Assembly (NCBI RefSeq): GCF_001428245.1
Contig: NZ_LMRV01000088.1
Span: 162,864 to 226,863, forward strand
DNA: 64,000 nt
Source of the DNA: Paenibacillus sp. Soil522
Lineage (GTDB): Bacteria > Bacillota > Bacilli > Paenibacillales > Paenibacillaceae
Direction: 5' to 3'
This document shows, in pieces, positions 1 through 7,396 of this stretch; within the stretch, counting starts at the first letter, position 1; each line of letters begins with the position of its first letter. The position numbers were made by a program, and so were the translations under genes. The notes under the pieces are model-generated. The model was not told the origin of the DNA. It searched no databases and was given only the letters and a program-made list of their open reading frames with translations.

Positions 1-90
1 TATATCCTCAATCCAAACCGAATCCTCGTCCAGTTTAACCAAAAAAGTCTGCTCCGACTCGTAAATCTGCATCGCACGCGCTGTATCCAT
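1..90 (-). CDS. sspH: H-type small acid-soluble spore protein, N-terminal part (cut by window edge)
   Basis: Thirty codons are visible, starting MDTARAMQIYESEQ and continuing into a V-W-I-E-D segment. The M-D-x-x-R-A-x-x-I start followed by a short V..L-D..S-V-W-I stretch matches the N-terminus of SspH proteins, minor acid-soluble proteins packed in the forespore. A perfect GGAGG ribosome site (103-108 region) lies about 8-10 nt before the ATG. The gene runs off the left edge, so its length cannot be judged. Family assignment rests on a short segment; the presence of any SASP implies a spore-forming Bacillota host. Confidence 0.75.
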   Translation of the reverse strand, partial: MDTARAMQIYESEQTFLVKLDEDSVWIEDI

Positions 91-144
91 TCCGTCTATA
101 CCTCCTACCCTTTTCTAAGGAACATTTCCTAACGCGGTAAGCCT

Positions 145-327
145 TTACCTCGTTTCCTGATCCATCGTATCCGTCGTTGATTCGTCAATCAGGCCGTTCT
201 GCAGCGTCACATTGCCGCCGCCTAATCCTTCATTTACCATCCTGTCGATATCCATAAAATAATCGTCCCGACCCTCATGCTTCGGATCTGCTGCTGCTTG
301 CTTTTGATCATTATTTGTATCGGTCAC
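145..327 (-). CDS. Small acidic protein of unknown function (60 aa)
   Basis: I chose the GTG at 325-327 because GGGAGG lies 8 nt upstream; the open frame extends to 453, but that extension overlaps the end of the cardiolipin synthase gene and has no ribosome site. The protein is hydrophilic and rich in Asp, Asn, Gln and Thr, with no signal peptide, membrane segment or Cys pair. A D-Y-F-M-D-I-D-R-M-V-N-E-G-L core looks like a short amphipathic helix. I do not recognise the family. It sits between a spore-protein gene and cls on the same strand, so a sporulation-related role is possible but only a guess. Confidence 0.55.
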   Translation of the reverse strand: MTDTNNDQKQAAADPKHEGRDDYFMDIDRMVNEGLGGGNVTLQNGLIDESTTDTMDQETR

Positions 328-449
328 AATGATACCCTCCCAAAAGTTTTGCGAACGCTGAGGCAGCTGCCTCTGCATTCGCTGTGACGGCTCGTTATGA
401 TAAGCCATTACGAAAAATATGCCCGAAATTGCAGTCAACCATGCATCGG

Positions 450-1880
450 TCAAAGCAGCGGCGAGAGCATACGAAGGAGAGCCTCAGCCGCCTTTTGCCG
501 CTTCGGACGGTTCATGAAGGCTTTGTGCTCCAGCTCCCGGCTTTGCCGCAAATCCTCTATAAAATCAGCTTCCAGACGGTTAATCGTTCCTTCATCAAAA
601 AGCACCGCATTCAGCTCAAAATTGCTGTACAAGCTGCGCATGTCGACATTCGCCGTCCCAACCATTCCCAGCATTTGATCTACGATCATCACCTTCGCAT
701 GAACGAAGCCTTTCTCGTAACGGTACACCCTCACTCCTGCTTCCAGCATGTCCTGTATATACGATAAAGTCGCCAGCAGCACGAGCCTGGAATCGGCTTT
801 GCCCGGTATGATAAGCCTCACGTCCACACCGCTGAGCGCAGCTGTCCTGAGACCCATGATCAGACTGGGATCGGGAATAAAATACGGAGTGGTTATATAA
901 ATCCGTGTGTTCGCTGCCGTGATGGCCGCAAACATCACCTCGATGATTTTGTGATCATGCTGTCCGGGCTTACTGGAGACGATCAATACACGTTCTTTCC
1001 CCTCGCAAAGATGCCGCGGCATATAAACGCTGCCATCCAGCTCTTCTTTCGCCGCAAAAGCCCAATCGTTCATGAACAGCTCCTGCAAATAATAGACGGA
1101 GTCGCCTTTTAAGCGCAAATGAGTATCGCGCCAGAAGCCCAACTTCGGATCTTTCCCTATATATTCATCGCCAATATTAATACCGCCGACAAAGCCTACC
1201 TTGCCGTCTACAACGACGATTTTCCGATGATTGCGATAATTTAATTTTCTGTCGAGCAAGGCGACCCGCGGCGGCAGAAAACAGCTCGTCCGAACGCCTG
1301 CTTGGCGCAGCTCGTCAATATAGGATTCACTCAAACGCAAGCTGCCGATTCCATCATATACCAACCGGACCTCTACACCCTCCCGGGCTTTTCGCGTCAG
1401 CACCTGCAAAAAACGTTTGCCTATATCATCATCACGAATCGTATAGTAGTCCATATGTATATGATGGCTTGCCTGCTCAAGCTGCTCTAATATCGCTTCA
1501 AACGTATCATGACCGTTCGTGAGCACTAGCGCTTCGTTGTTGCGGGTAACCGGAAACGGGACAAGCCCCGTAAGCATGGCATACAGCTTCTCTTGTCCCT
1601 TTAGCTGCTCGTTTCCCATATCAGCCGGCCCGCTGACCTTTTCTGATATTTGGCTTGCGTAACGTACAGCCTCCTGCTTAAAGCGTTCTATACGCCTGCG
1701 CTTCGTAAAATCTTTCCCAAGCAAAATATATGCGATAAAACCGAGGACCGGGAATACAAAAGCAAGCAGCAGCCACGCTGTCAGCTGTGCCGGACGTCGA
1801 TGCTCCATTAAGAACACAGCCGCTATTTGAACAATATAAATGACTAGCGCCGCAATCAGCCAAATGCACCACAAAGCCAT
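450..1880 (-). CDS. cls: Cardiolipin synthase
   Basis: 476-residue membrane-bound phospholipase-D-superfamily enzyme that joins two phosphatidylglycerol molecules to cardiolipin and glycerol. Two N-terminal membrane helices (about 3-25 and 33-55) are followed by a cytosolic part with two HKD motifs: HRKIVVVD followed by GFVGG in the middle, and HAKVMIVD followed by GMVGTANVD near residue 395. Both keep His, Lys and Asp, so the enzyme should be active. Length matches the bacterial Cls family (about 480). An AGAGGTG site precedes the ATG. It is not closely coupled to its neighbours. Confidence 0.93.
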   Translation of the reverse strand: MALWCIWLIAALVIYIVQIAAVFLMEHRRPAQLTAWLLLAFVFPVLGFIAYILLGKDFTKRRRIERFKQEAVRYASQISEKVSGPADMGNEQLKGQEKLYAMLTGLVPFPVTRNNEALVLTNGHDTFEAILEQLEQASHHIHMDYYTIRDDDIGKRFLQVLTRKAREGVEVRLVYDGIGSLRLSESYIDELRQAGVRTSCFLPPRVALLDRKLNYRNHRKIVVVDGKVGFVGGINIGDEYIGKDPKLGFWRDTHLRLKGDSVYYLQELFMNDWAFAAKEELDGSVYMPRHLCEGKERVLIVSSKPGQHDHKIIEVMFAAITAANTRIYITTPYFIPDPSLIMGLRTAALSGVDVRLIIPGKADSRLVLLATLSYIQDMLEAGVRVYRYEKGFVHAKVMIVDQMLGMVGTANVDMRSLYSNFELNAVLFDEGTINRLEADFIEDLRQSRELEHKAFMNRPKRQKAAEALLRMLSPLL

Positions 1881-1966
1881 AAATACACCTCTTTTTCTCC
1901 TTGCCGAGGGGCCGCTGACAAGTGTCTCTAGTTTGAGCGCATGCTTCGATACGTATACTTATTTTC

Positions 1967-2008
1967 AAAAAAAGCCCACCGATTATTTCTATTCTGGCAG
2001 GCTTGGCT
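1967..2008 (-). terminator. Rho-independent terminator of the rhamnose operon
   Basis: On the minus strand AAGCCTGCC pairs imperfectly with GGTGGGCTT and is followed by seven T. The 5' arm is made of the last codons of rfbD, so the stop codon lies inside the hairpin loop. Confidence 0.7.
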
Positions 2009-2864
2009 TTATAATATGATCGTTTTGTTTGAGAAAGTGGTTTAACGCTTCACGCCATGGCCGCAGCAATTTTAGCCCGTTACTGCGAATGGCGGAATGA
2101 TCCATAGCCGAATAGGCTGGTCTAGGCGCCGGTCTTGGGAAATCAGCCGTTGTACAGGGCTCCGCTGTAATGTCAGCGCCGCTTTTTTCAAAAATCACTT
2201 TGGCAAAATCAAACCATGAGCAAATTCCGCTATTGGAGGCATGGTAGATGCCGTAGAAATCGGTATGCACGAGCTCTAATAAGAAAGCAGCAAGATCATA
2301 CGTATAGGTTGGCGATCCGATTTGATCTGCCACCACCTTGAGTTGTTCGCGTTCACCGGCTATTTTCAGCATCGTCTTCACAAAATTATTGCCGTATTTT
2401 CCAAATACCCATGAAGTGCGTACAATATAGAAACGATCGTGCAGCGTCTGTACGGCTTGCTCGCCGGCAAGCTTCGACATACCGTATACGGTTTGAGGAT
2501 TGGTCTGGTCAAATTCATTGTACGGCGCTGTGCCTGTTCCATCAAATACATAATCCGTGCTTATATAACAAAGCTTAGCGCCTGCCTCCCGGGCAGCAAC
2601 CGCCACGTTGCGCGTTCCCGCTGCATTCACTCGAAAAGCCTCATCCCTTTCGGTCTCGGCTTTATCTACGGCAGTATAGGCTGCGCAGTGAATGACAACA
2701 TCCGGACGGTGAAGCGTGAATAGATTGCGGCATGCTGGAAGGCTGGTAATGTCCAGCTCATGACGGCCGAAGCCAATGATGTCGGCAGTAGTTGACTGCC
2801 ACTCCGTCAATTCACGTCCAAGCTGTCCATTCCCACCCGTAATGACGATTTTTAATTTAGACAT
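1989..2864 (-). CDS. rfbD: dTDP-4-dehydrorhamnose reductase
   Basis: 291-residue short-chain-type reductase that makes dTDP-L-rhamnose from the 4-keto intermediate with NAD(P)H. The N-terminus carries the nucleotide-binding GGNGQLGREL loop; the catalytic Y-x-x-x-K is in VYGMSKLAGE, preceded by STDYVFDG. I start it at ATG 2862-2864 (MSKLKIVITGG), with GGAGG ten nt upstream; the longer open frame reads back into rfbB. The start follows the rfbB stop by one base, indicating translational coupling. Last gene of rfbC-rfbB-rfbD; rhamnose probably goes to a cell-wall or S-layer glycan. Confidence 0.93.
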   Translation of the reverse strand: MSKLKIVITGGNGQLGRELTEWQSTTADIIGFGRHELDITSLPACRNLFTLHRPDVVIHCAAYTAVDKAETERDEAFRVNAAGTRNVAVAAREAGAKLCYISTDYVFDGTGTAPYNEFDQTNPQTVYGMSKLAGEQAVQTLHDRFYIVRTSWVFGKYGNNFVKTMLKIAGEREQLKVVADQIGSPTYTYDLAAFLLELVHTDFYGIYHASNSGICSWFDFAKVIFEKSGADITAEPCTTADFPRPAPRPAYSAMDHSAIRSNGLKLLRPWREALNHFLKQNDHIIKPSLPE

Positions 2865-2865
2865 G

Positions 2866-3888
2866 TTATCCGTTCGCCTCCGGGCGATATTTATACTTCG
2901 TATCATAGTATTGCCGATAAGTGCCGGACGCGACCTGCTCCATCCATTCCGCATTGTTCACATACCAGCGAATCGTTTCCTTAATCCCGTCCTCGTAGTT
3001 GAATTTCGGCTGCCAGCCAAGCTCATTGCGGATCTTATCCGCATCGATCGCATAGCGGCGGTCATGACCCAGACGGTCCTTCACAAACGAGATAAGCGTC
3101 TCCGGCTTCCCAAGCTCTTCAAGGATAGTGCCTATAACCTGCAGATTGTTGCGCTCATTCCGGCCGCCTACGTTATACAGCTCACCGTCGCGCCCTTTGT
3201 GCAGTACCAGATCAATAGCGCTGCAGTGATCCTCTACATACAGCCAGTCACGAACATTGAGGCCATCCCCGTAAACCGGAAGCGATTTATCTTGCAGCGC
3301 ATTTTGGATCATCAACGGAATCAGTTTTTCCGGGAACTGAAATGGACCATAGTTGTTGGAGCAGCGTGTAATGTTGACATTCAGGCCGAATGTTTCGTGA
3401 TAAGCTCTAACGAGCAAATCCGCACCCGCTTTGCTTGCCGAATACGGACTGTTTGGCGCAATAGGCGTTTCTTCAGTAAATAGCCCCGCAGCGCCAAGCG
3501 TACCGTAAACCTCATCTGTAGACACCTGAACGAACTTAGTGATGTTATATTGCTTTGCCAAATCGAGCAGCGTTTGCGTACCGAGGATATTCGTCTGCAC
3601 GAATATTTCCGGATGCAATATGCTTCGATCCACATGCGATTCAGCTGCAAAGTTGATGACTGCATCGACGCCTGCTGTGAATAACGGCTCCAGCTGCGTA
3701 CGGTTTGCGATATCCGCTTTCACGAACGAATAGTTCGGGTACTGCTCGATCGAGCGCAGATTTTCCAGATTACCCGCATAAGTAAGCGCATCGACGTTGA
3801 CAATCTCATAGCTGGGATAGCGTTTAATCATGTATAGAACAAAGTTGCTCCCTATAAAGCCGGCACCGCCGGTTACGAGTAATTTCAC
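2866..3888 (-). CDS. rfbB: dTDP-glucose 4,6-dehydratase
   Basis: 340-residue extended SDR that converts dTDP-glucose to dTDP-4-keto-6-deoxyglucose with tightly bound NAD+. Seen: GGAGFIGSNF Rossmann loop at residues 7-16, STDEVYGTLG, the catalytic YSASKAGAD, and NNYGPFQFPEKLIP, all typical of RmlB. Length is normal for the family. The gene sits between rfbC (9-nt gap) and rfbD (1-nt gap) in one transcript. The thymidylyltransferase that supplies the substrate (rfbA) is not in this window. Confidence 0.95.
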   Translation of the reverse strand: MKLLVTGGAGFIGSNFVLYMIKRYPSYEIVNVDALTYAGNLENLRSIEQYPNYSFVKADIANRTQLEPLFTAGVDAVINFAAESHVDRSILHPEIFVQTNILGTQTLLDLAKQYNITKFVQVSTDEVYGTLGAAGLFTEETPIAPNSPYSASKAGADLLVRAYHETFGLNVNITRCSNNYGPFQFPEKLIPLMIQNALQDKSLPVYGDGLNVRDWLYVEDHCSAIDLVLHKGRDGELYNVGGRNERNNLQVIGTILEELGKPETLISFVKDRLGHDRRYAIDADKIRNELGWQPKFNYEDGIKETIRWYVNNAEWMEQVASGTYRQYYDTKYKYRPEANG

Positions 3889-3897
3889 GTGTCTGGC

Positions 3898-4461
3898 TCA
3901 CCCTTCATATACAAAGTTAATTTCCGCATCGGCCAGCAGCGGATGCCTGCTGTCCTTATCCGATAATATCGGATTCGATGTCGGCCAGTCGATTGCCAGT
4001 AGGGGATCGTTCCATGCTATGCCCCGGTCGTGTTCGGCGCTATATCCTTCATCCACTTTATATTGAACTTCGCTATAGGAAGATAGCGTGCAGAAGCCGT
4101 GAGCAAACCCTCGCGGAACTAGCAGCTGCATCTTATTCGAAGCCGATAGAACAAAGCCTTGCCATTGTCCATAGGTCGGAGAACCCTTCCTAATATCCAA
4201 TACAACGTCATAAATTTCTCCAGCGGTAGCTCTTACAAGCTTCGACTGCGCCTTAGGGGCTAATTGGTAATGCAGCCCGCGAAGGGTACCCTTTTCACTG
4301 GAGAGGGAATGGTTATCTTGAATAAATTGATTTGTGATACCCTGTTTATTAAATGTGCTTTGATTATAGCTCTCCATAAAAAAGCCGCGCTGATCGCCAA
4401 AAACTGTAGGCTCAATTAATATAACGCCCGAAAATTTCGTAGCATTCACTTTCAACGCCAA
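3898..4461 (-). CDS. rfbC: dTDP-4-dehydrorhamnose 3,5-epimerase
   Basis: 187-residue cupin-fold epimerase, second step of dTDP-rhamnose synthesis. Diagnostic RmlC stretches are visible: DQRGFFMESYN, FIQDNHSLSS, GTLRGLHYQ (active-site His) and LVPRGFAHGFCTLS. First gene of rfbC-rfbB-rfbD. About 300 nt separate it from the terminator of the upstream ABC genes, so it probably has its own promoter there, although I could not pick a convincing -35/-10 pair. Confidence 0.95.
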   Translation of the reverse strand: MALKVNATKFSGVILIEPTVFGDQRGFFMESYNQSTFNKQGITNQFIQDNHSLSSEKGTLRGLHYQLAPKAQSKLVRATAGEIYDVVLDIRKGSPTYGQWQGFVLSASNKMQLLVPRGFAHGFCTLSSYSEVQYKVDEGYSAEHDRGIAWNDPLLAIDWPTSNPILSDKDSRHPLLADAEINFVYEG

Positions 4462-4680
4462 TCACCACCCATTATATCTGTCCGCCACCTCAGCGATACC
4501 TACATCATATGACAATAATTTGTCCGAGATGCAGGCAGCGGAGCGACCTGCAGACACGTTGACCGGACAGGGTGCAGGATAAGCGTAAACGGCTGTCGCC
4601 GTCCTTTGGCGGCAACAGCTCGTTTCGCGGTGAAATATAAGCAGAAATAAGGGTGAAACTTATACACTCTTATATTTTAA
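4462..4680. other. Upstream region of the rhamnose operon
   Basis: No gene is supported here. On the minus strand the motif TATAAGTTTCACC recurs as TTATATTTCACC about 25 nt away, a possible direct-repeat regulatory site. No good promoter pair was identified. Confidence 0.3.
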
Positions 4681-4687
4681 CAAAAAT

Positions 4688-4748
4688 AAAGCCGTTCCTG
4701 CTGCTGCCTTGCTTCCGGAGAAGCCTCAGCAGCAGCAGGAACGGCTTT
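4688..4748 (-). terminator. Strong, probably bidirectional terminator
   Basis: A perfect 19-bp inverted repeat, AAAGCCGTTCCTGCTGCTG (4688-4706) against 4730-4748, with T-rich flanks on both strands. It closes the ABC exporter pair, which ends 19 nt upstream. Confidence 0.88.
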
Positions 4749-4766
4749 TTGCTAAAACTAAGCTGC

Positions 4767-5561
4767 CTATGAGGCAACGTCACGCTTATTGAAGATATAC
4801 CAGGTTAACGCGATAAAGATGACGTAATAAACGCCAAGCACGCTAAGCGAGTAGCCTAAGGTCATGCCCTGCCGCATCGGGTTGCCGTCTAGATATTGCG
4901 TCAGGTTCAAATGGATAAACAGCAGATAATCGATCCATTTATAGTCCAGCATCGCAATGAGGCCGATAAAGCTGTTGATGCCGAGCAGAAGGAACAACGC
5001 CATCCCAATTGCAAGACCGCTGCTGCGGAACACTGTCGAGAGCATGAAAGCAAGCGTTACCGTCACGACAAGTGAAATTAAAGTTAAGCCATAATATTTC
5101 AGCATGTAGGTAAGGGGATTATCCCCTTCCGCTCCAGCAAAGGTTGGCTTTACATCCGGCGAAGCATGGATACCAAAGCAAATCCAATTCACAAATAGGG
5201 TACTTGCAAACAATAGAATGGCGAGCATGATAGCAAATATCATAATCGAAATATATTTGGACAACAATATTTTCGACCGCGACCATGGACGAATCAGCAG
5301 CAGCTTAATGGTACCGCTCGTAAACTCCTCCGCTACTCCGCCCGCAGCGATAACGACTGTAAAGATCGTTACAAGCAGAAACAAAATCGATGACTCCATA
5401 AAAGCGACATCCCACATCGACGTATCCCGTCCGCCGAAAATGAGCCATAATATCGATATGGTTAACACTATCACAACCATAATAGCTGACATCACCCACG
5501 TGCGGGGACGGCGGTAAATTTTCATATTCTCATTTTGAATAAGCGGCAAAAAATTAACCAA
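4767..5561 (-). CDS. ABC-2 type transporter permease
   Basis: 264-residue integral membrane protein with about six helices and the pattern of NatB/BcrB-like ABC-2 exporters: long hydrophobic stretches, an IKLLLIRPWSRSKILLSKY amphipathic segment and a C-terminal helix pair. The start is a TTG with GGAGGGG 7 nt upstream; it overlaps the ATPase gene by 8 nt, so the two are translationally coupled and form one exporter. The substrate cannot be read from sequence; relatives export bacitracin-like peptides or sodium. No two-component system is beside it, unlike many peptide-resistance exporters. Confidence 0.85.
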   Translation of the reverse strand: MVNFLPLIQNENMKIYRRPRTWVMSAIMVVIVLTISILWLIFGGRDTSMWDVAFMESSILFLLVTIFTVVIAAGGVAEEFTSGTIKLLLIRPWSRSKILLSKYISIMIFAIMLAILLFASTLFVNWICFGIHASPDVKPTFAGAEGDNPLTYMLKYYGLTLISLVVTVTLAFMLSTVFRSSGLAIGMALFLLLGINSFIGLIAMLDYKWIDYLLFIHLNLTQYLDGNPMRQGMTLGYSLSVLGVYYVIFIALTWYIFNKRDVAS

Positions 5562-6474
5562 TGCGTTCCCCTCCCGTTACTTCCAAAAATTGATCTTCAA
5601 GCGTTTTGACTTGTGCCCGAATGCCGTATACTTTAATTCCGGCTGACACAAGCGAAGCATTAATAGCAGCGGTACCTTCCTTGTCAGCCTCAACCGTGAG
5701 CGCGTTCTCACCATCAAACTCCCCTGATCGTCCAGCAGCCTGAAGTACCTTCAAAGCGCCCTGCGGGCGGTCGACTTCGATGACGACGCGGTTATTTACT
5801 TTAGCAGCATGCTCGCCGCGAATCGTCCTGATGTCAATCAGTTTACCATTCTGGATAATGGCAACGCGGTCGCACATAAGCTCCATCTCGGATAACAAGT
5901 GACTCGACACGAATACGGCAATACCCTCCTCCTTGGAAAGCAAGCGCAAGTAATCACGCAGCTCGCGTATGCCCGCAGGATCCAAGCCGTTTGTAGGTTC
6001 ATCCAAAATAAGCAGCTGCGGTTTATGCAATATTGCCTGCGCTACGCCCAGCCGCTGCCGCATGCCAAGCGAGTAGGTTTTCACCTTATCGCGAATTCGC
6101 CCTTCAAGGCCTACAAGCTTAACGACCTCATGAACGCGATGCTCTGTAATCCCTGGAATCATACGCGCATAATGAATTAAATTATCATACCCGCTCAAAT
6201 ATTTATACATTTCCGGATTTTCTACAATTGCGCCAACATGGCGAATCGCTTTTTCATAATGCTTCGTAATGCTATGTCCGCCAATTGTTATTTCACCGTC
6301 TGTAAGAGACATTAAGCCAACCATCATCCGAATCGTAGTCGTCTTGCCCGAGCCGTTGGGACCGAGGAAACCGAATACTTCTCCGAGCGGTAAATCAAGT
6401 GTCAACCGGTCAATAATCGTTCTGTTACCGATTTTTTTAGTCACATTTTGCAATTTAACGATGGGCTGCTCCAT
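5554..6474 (-). CDS. ABC transporter ATP-binding protein
   Basis: 306-residue nucleotide-binding subunit of the exporter encoded immediately downstream. Walker A GPNGSGKTTT, Q-loop near AIVENPEMYKYLSG, signature YSLGMRQRLG, Walker B LLILDEPTNGLD and H-loop VSSHLL are all intact. The C-terminal 80 residues form the regulatory extension usual in CcmA/BcrA-type subunits. Start ATG at 6472-6474 is preceded by GGAGGAGG; the longer open frame to 6534 has no ribosome site. Cytoplasmic, peripheral to the membrane. Confidence 0.9.
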   Translation of the reverse strand: MEQPIVKLQNVTKKIGNRTIIDRLTLDLPLGEVFGFLGPNGSGKTTTIRMMVGLMSLTDGEITIGGHSITKHYEKAIRHVGAIVENPEMYKYLSGYDNLIHYARMIPGITEHRVHEVVKLVGLEGRIRDKVKTYSLGMRQRLGVAQAILHKPQLLILDEPTNGLDPAGIRELRDYLRLLSKEEGIAVFVSSHLLSEMELMCDRVAIIQNGKLIDIRTIRGEHAAKVNNRVVIEVDRPQGALKVLQAAGRSGEFDGENALTVEADKEGTAAINASLVSAGIKVYGIRAQVKTLEDQFLEVTGGERIG

Positions 6475-6553
6475 ATTCAGTGCTCCTCCTCCAAAAATCC
6501 AAATCCTATTTATTATAAACGATTCAGGAAACAATTGGAAGTTTACAAAAAAT

Positions 6554-6590
6554 AACCTCTGCTCTACAGCTATACTGTAGAGCAGAGGTT
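6554..6590 (-). terminator. Rho-independent terminator embracing the stop codon of the upstream gene
   Basis: Perfect 16-bp inverted repeat (6554-6569 with 6575-6590), AACCTCTGCTCTACAG, followed on the minus strand by TTATTTTTT. The loop contains the TAG stop of the 6570-6857 gene. Confidence 0.9.
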
Positions 6591-6857
6591 CTCATTATCA
6601 TTCGTCCGGTAGGGTTGTATAACATGTTCGGCAGCTTTCGCGTCTGCACGAAGGAACATTTTATAATCGTAGTTACTGGTCTTACCCGGCGATCCGGCTT
6701 TAGCATCCAGCTTATCCTGCTCTATGCTGCATGATAAGCAATAACCCATTGGATGCACCACTCGAAAAAATCCTGTTCGAAACAAAATATCCGCCTCAGG
6801 GCTTAAAACCATCTGTCCGCAACTAACACAATAAAAACGGTCCTCTGAACATTTCAT
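6570..6857 (-). CDS. Small Cys-rich protein, possible zinc ribbon, unknown function
   Basis: 95 residues with two Cys pairs, CVSCGQ near residue 9-12 and CLSC near residue 40-43, spaced like a four-Cys zinc-binding site. Between them lies LFRTGFFRVVHPMGYC; the tail is polar. No membrane segment. I do not recognise the family. It is the last gene of the PilZ-manC-S26 operon. Its last six codons form the 5' arm of the terminator hairpin, which confirms that the frame ends here. Confidence 0.6.
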   Translation of the reverse strand: MKCSEDRFYCVSCGQMVLSPEADILFRTGFFRVVHPMGYCLSCSIEQDKLDAKAGSPGKTSNYDYKMFLRADAKAAEHVIQPYRTNDNENLCSTV

Positions 6858-6926
6858 CCGATAGATCGCTTCCTCTCTCTTCGTAATGAATGTCTCAACC
6901 TCTAGGGTAATTTGCGGGATGCTGCG

Positions 6927-7385
6927 TTAAATGGCAGATGCCCGATCATAACGCCGATTAGCCATCCACCTGGAAAATTTCGACCAGAACGGAATTTGAA
7001 GCACCGCTGCCTCCAATAGACGCGACCGCCAATGATTCACATACAATACCTTTCCATCACGGTGGACAGCTTTCAATTTACCTATAATATGGGAAAAGGT
7101 AACGGGTTGTTGTGGTATATCGCATGTATCGCCCCGGAATGTATACATCGCTGGCTGCTGTTCATCGTCAATATCAATCATGCGATAAAGCAAAAGGTGA
7201 CCCTCATTCGTTTCAAACAAGCACACATCTCCGATCTGCAGCTCCTCTTCACGCACGCGAACGAAAGTCGTCACATTTCCATCACGCAATAATGGAAACA
7301 TCGCATCACCGTAGCATGTAACATCGATTGAGCCCCGATTTTCAATGACCTTCGCAATAATGACAGCCAGCTCATTCCGAACCAT
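6927..7385 (-). CDS. S26 signal peptidase-like protein lacking catalytic residues
   Basis: 152 residues if started at ATG 7383-7385, which has TAGGAG 8 nt upstream; the frame is open back to 7433 inside manC. The order of motifs is that of S24/S26 peptidases: Y-G-D-A-M-F-P-L-L-R-D-G at 25-36, Q-I-G-D-V at 50-54, L-L-Y-R-M at 65-69, F-R-G-D-T near 90, and I-I-G-K. In active relatives the first motif is G-x-S-M-x-P and the third H-R; here Ser is Ala28 and His is Tyr67, so it is probably not a protease. A C-terminal extension follows. No transmembrane anchor is obvious. It may act as a binding or regulatory subunit. Confidence 0.65.
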   Translation of the reverse strand: MVRNELAVIIAKVIENRGSIDVTCYGDAMFPLLRDGNVTTFVRVREEELQIGDVCLFETNEGHLLLYRMIDIDDEQQPAMYTFRGDTCDIPQQPVTFSHIIGKLKAVHRDGKVLYVNHWRSRLLEAAVLQIPFWSKFSRWMANRRYDRASAI

Positions 7386-7396
7386 AATCTTGTCTC

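Noticed and set aside
2865..2954. N-terminal extension of the rfbD frame
   Set aside because: It reads back into rfbB and lacks a ribosome site; ATG 2864 has GGAGG and begins with the Rossmann loop.
4620..4690. Sigma-A promoter for rfbC
   Set aside because: TATAAG is present but the only TTGTTA-like -35 gives a 13-nt spacer.
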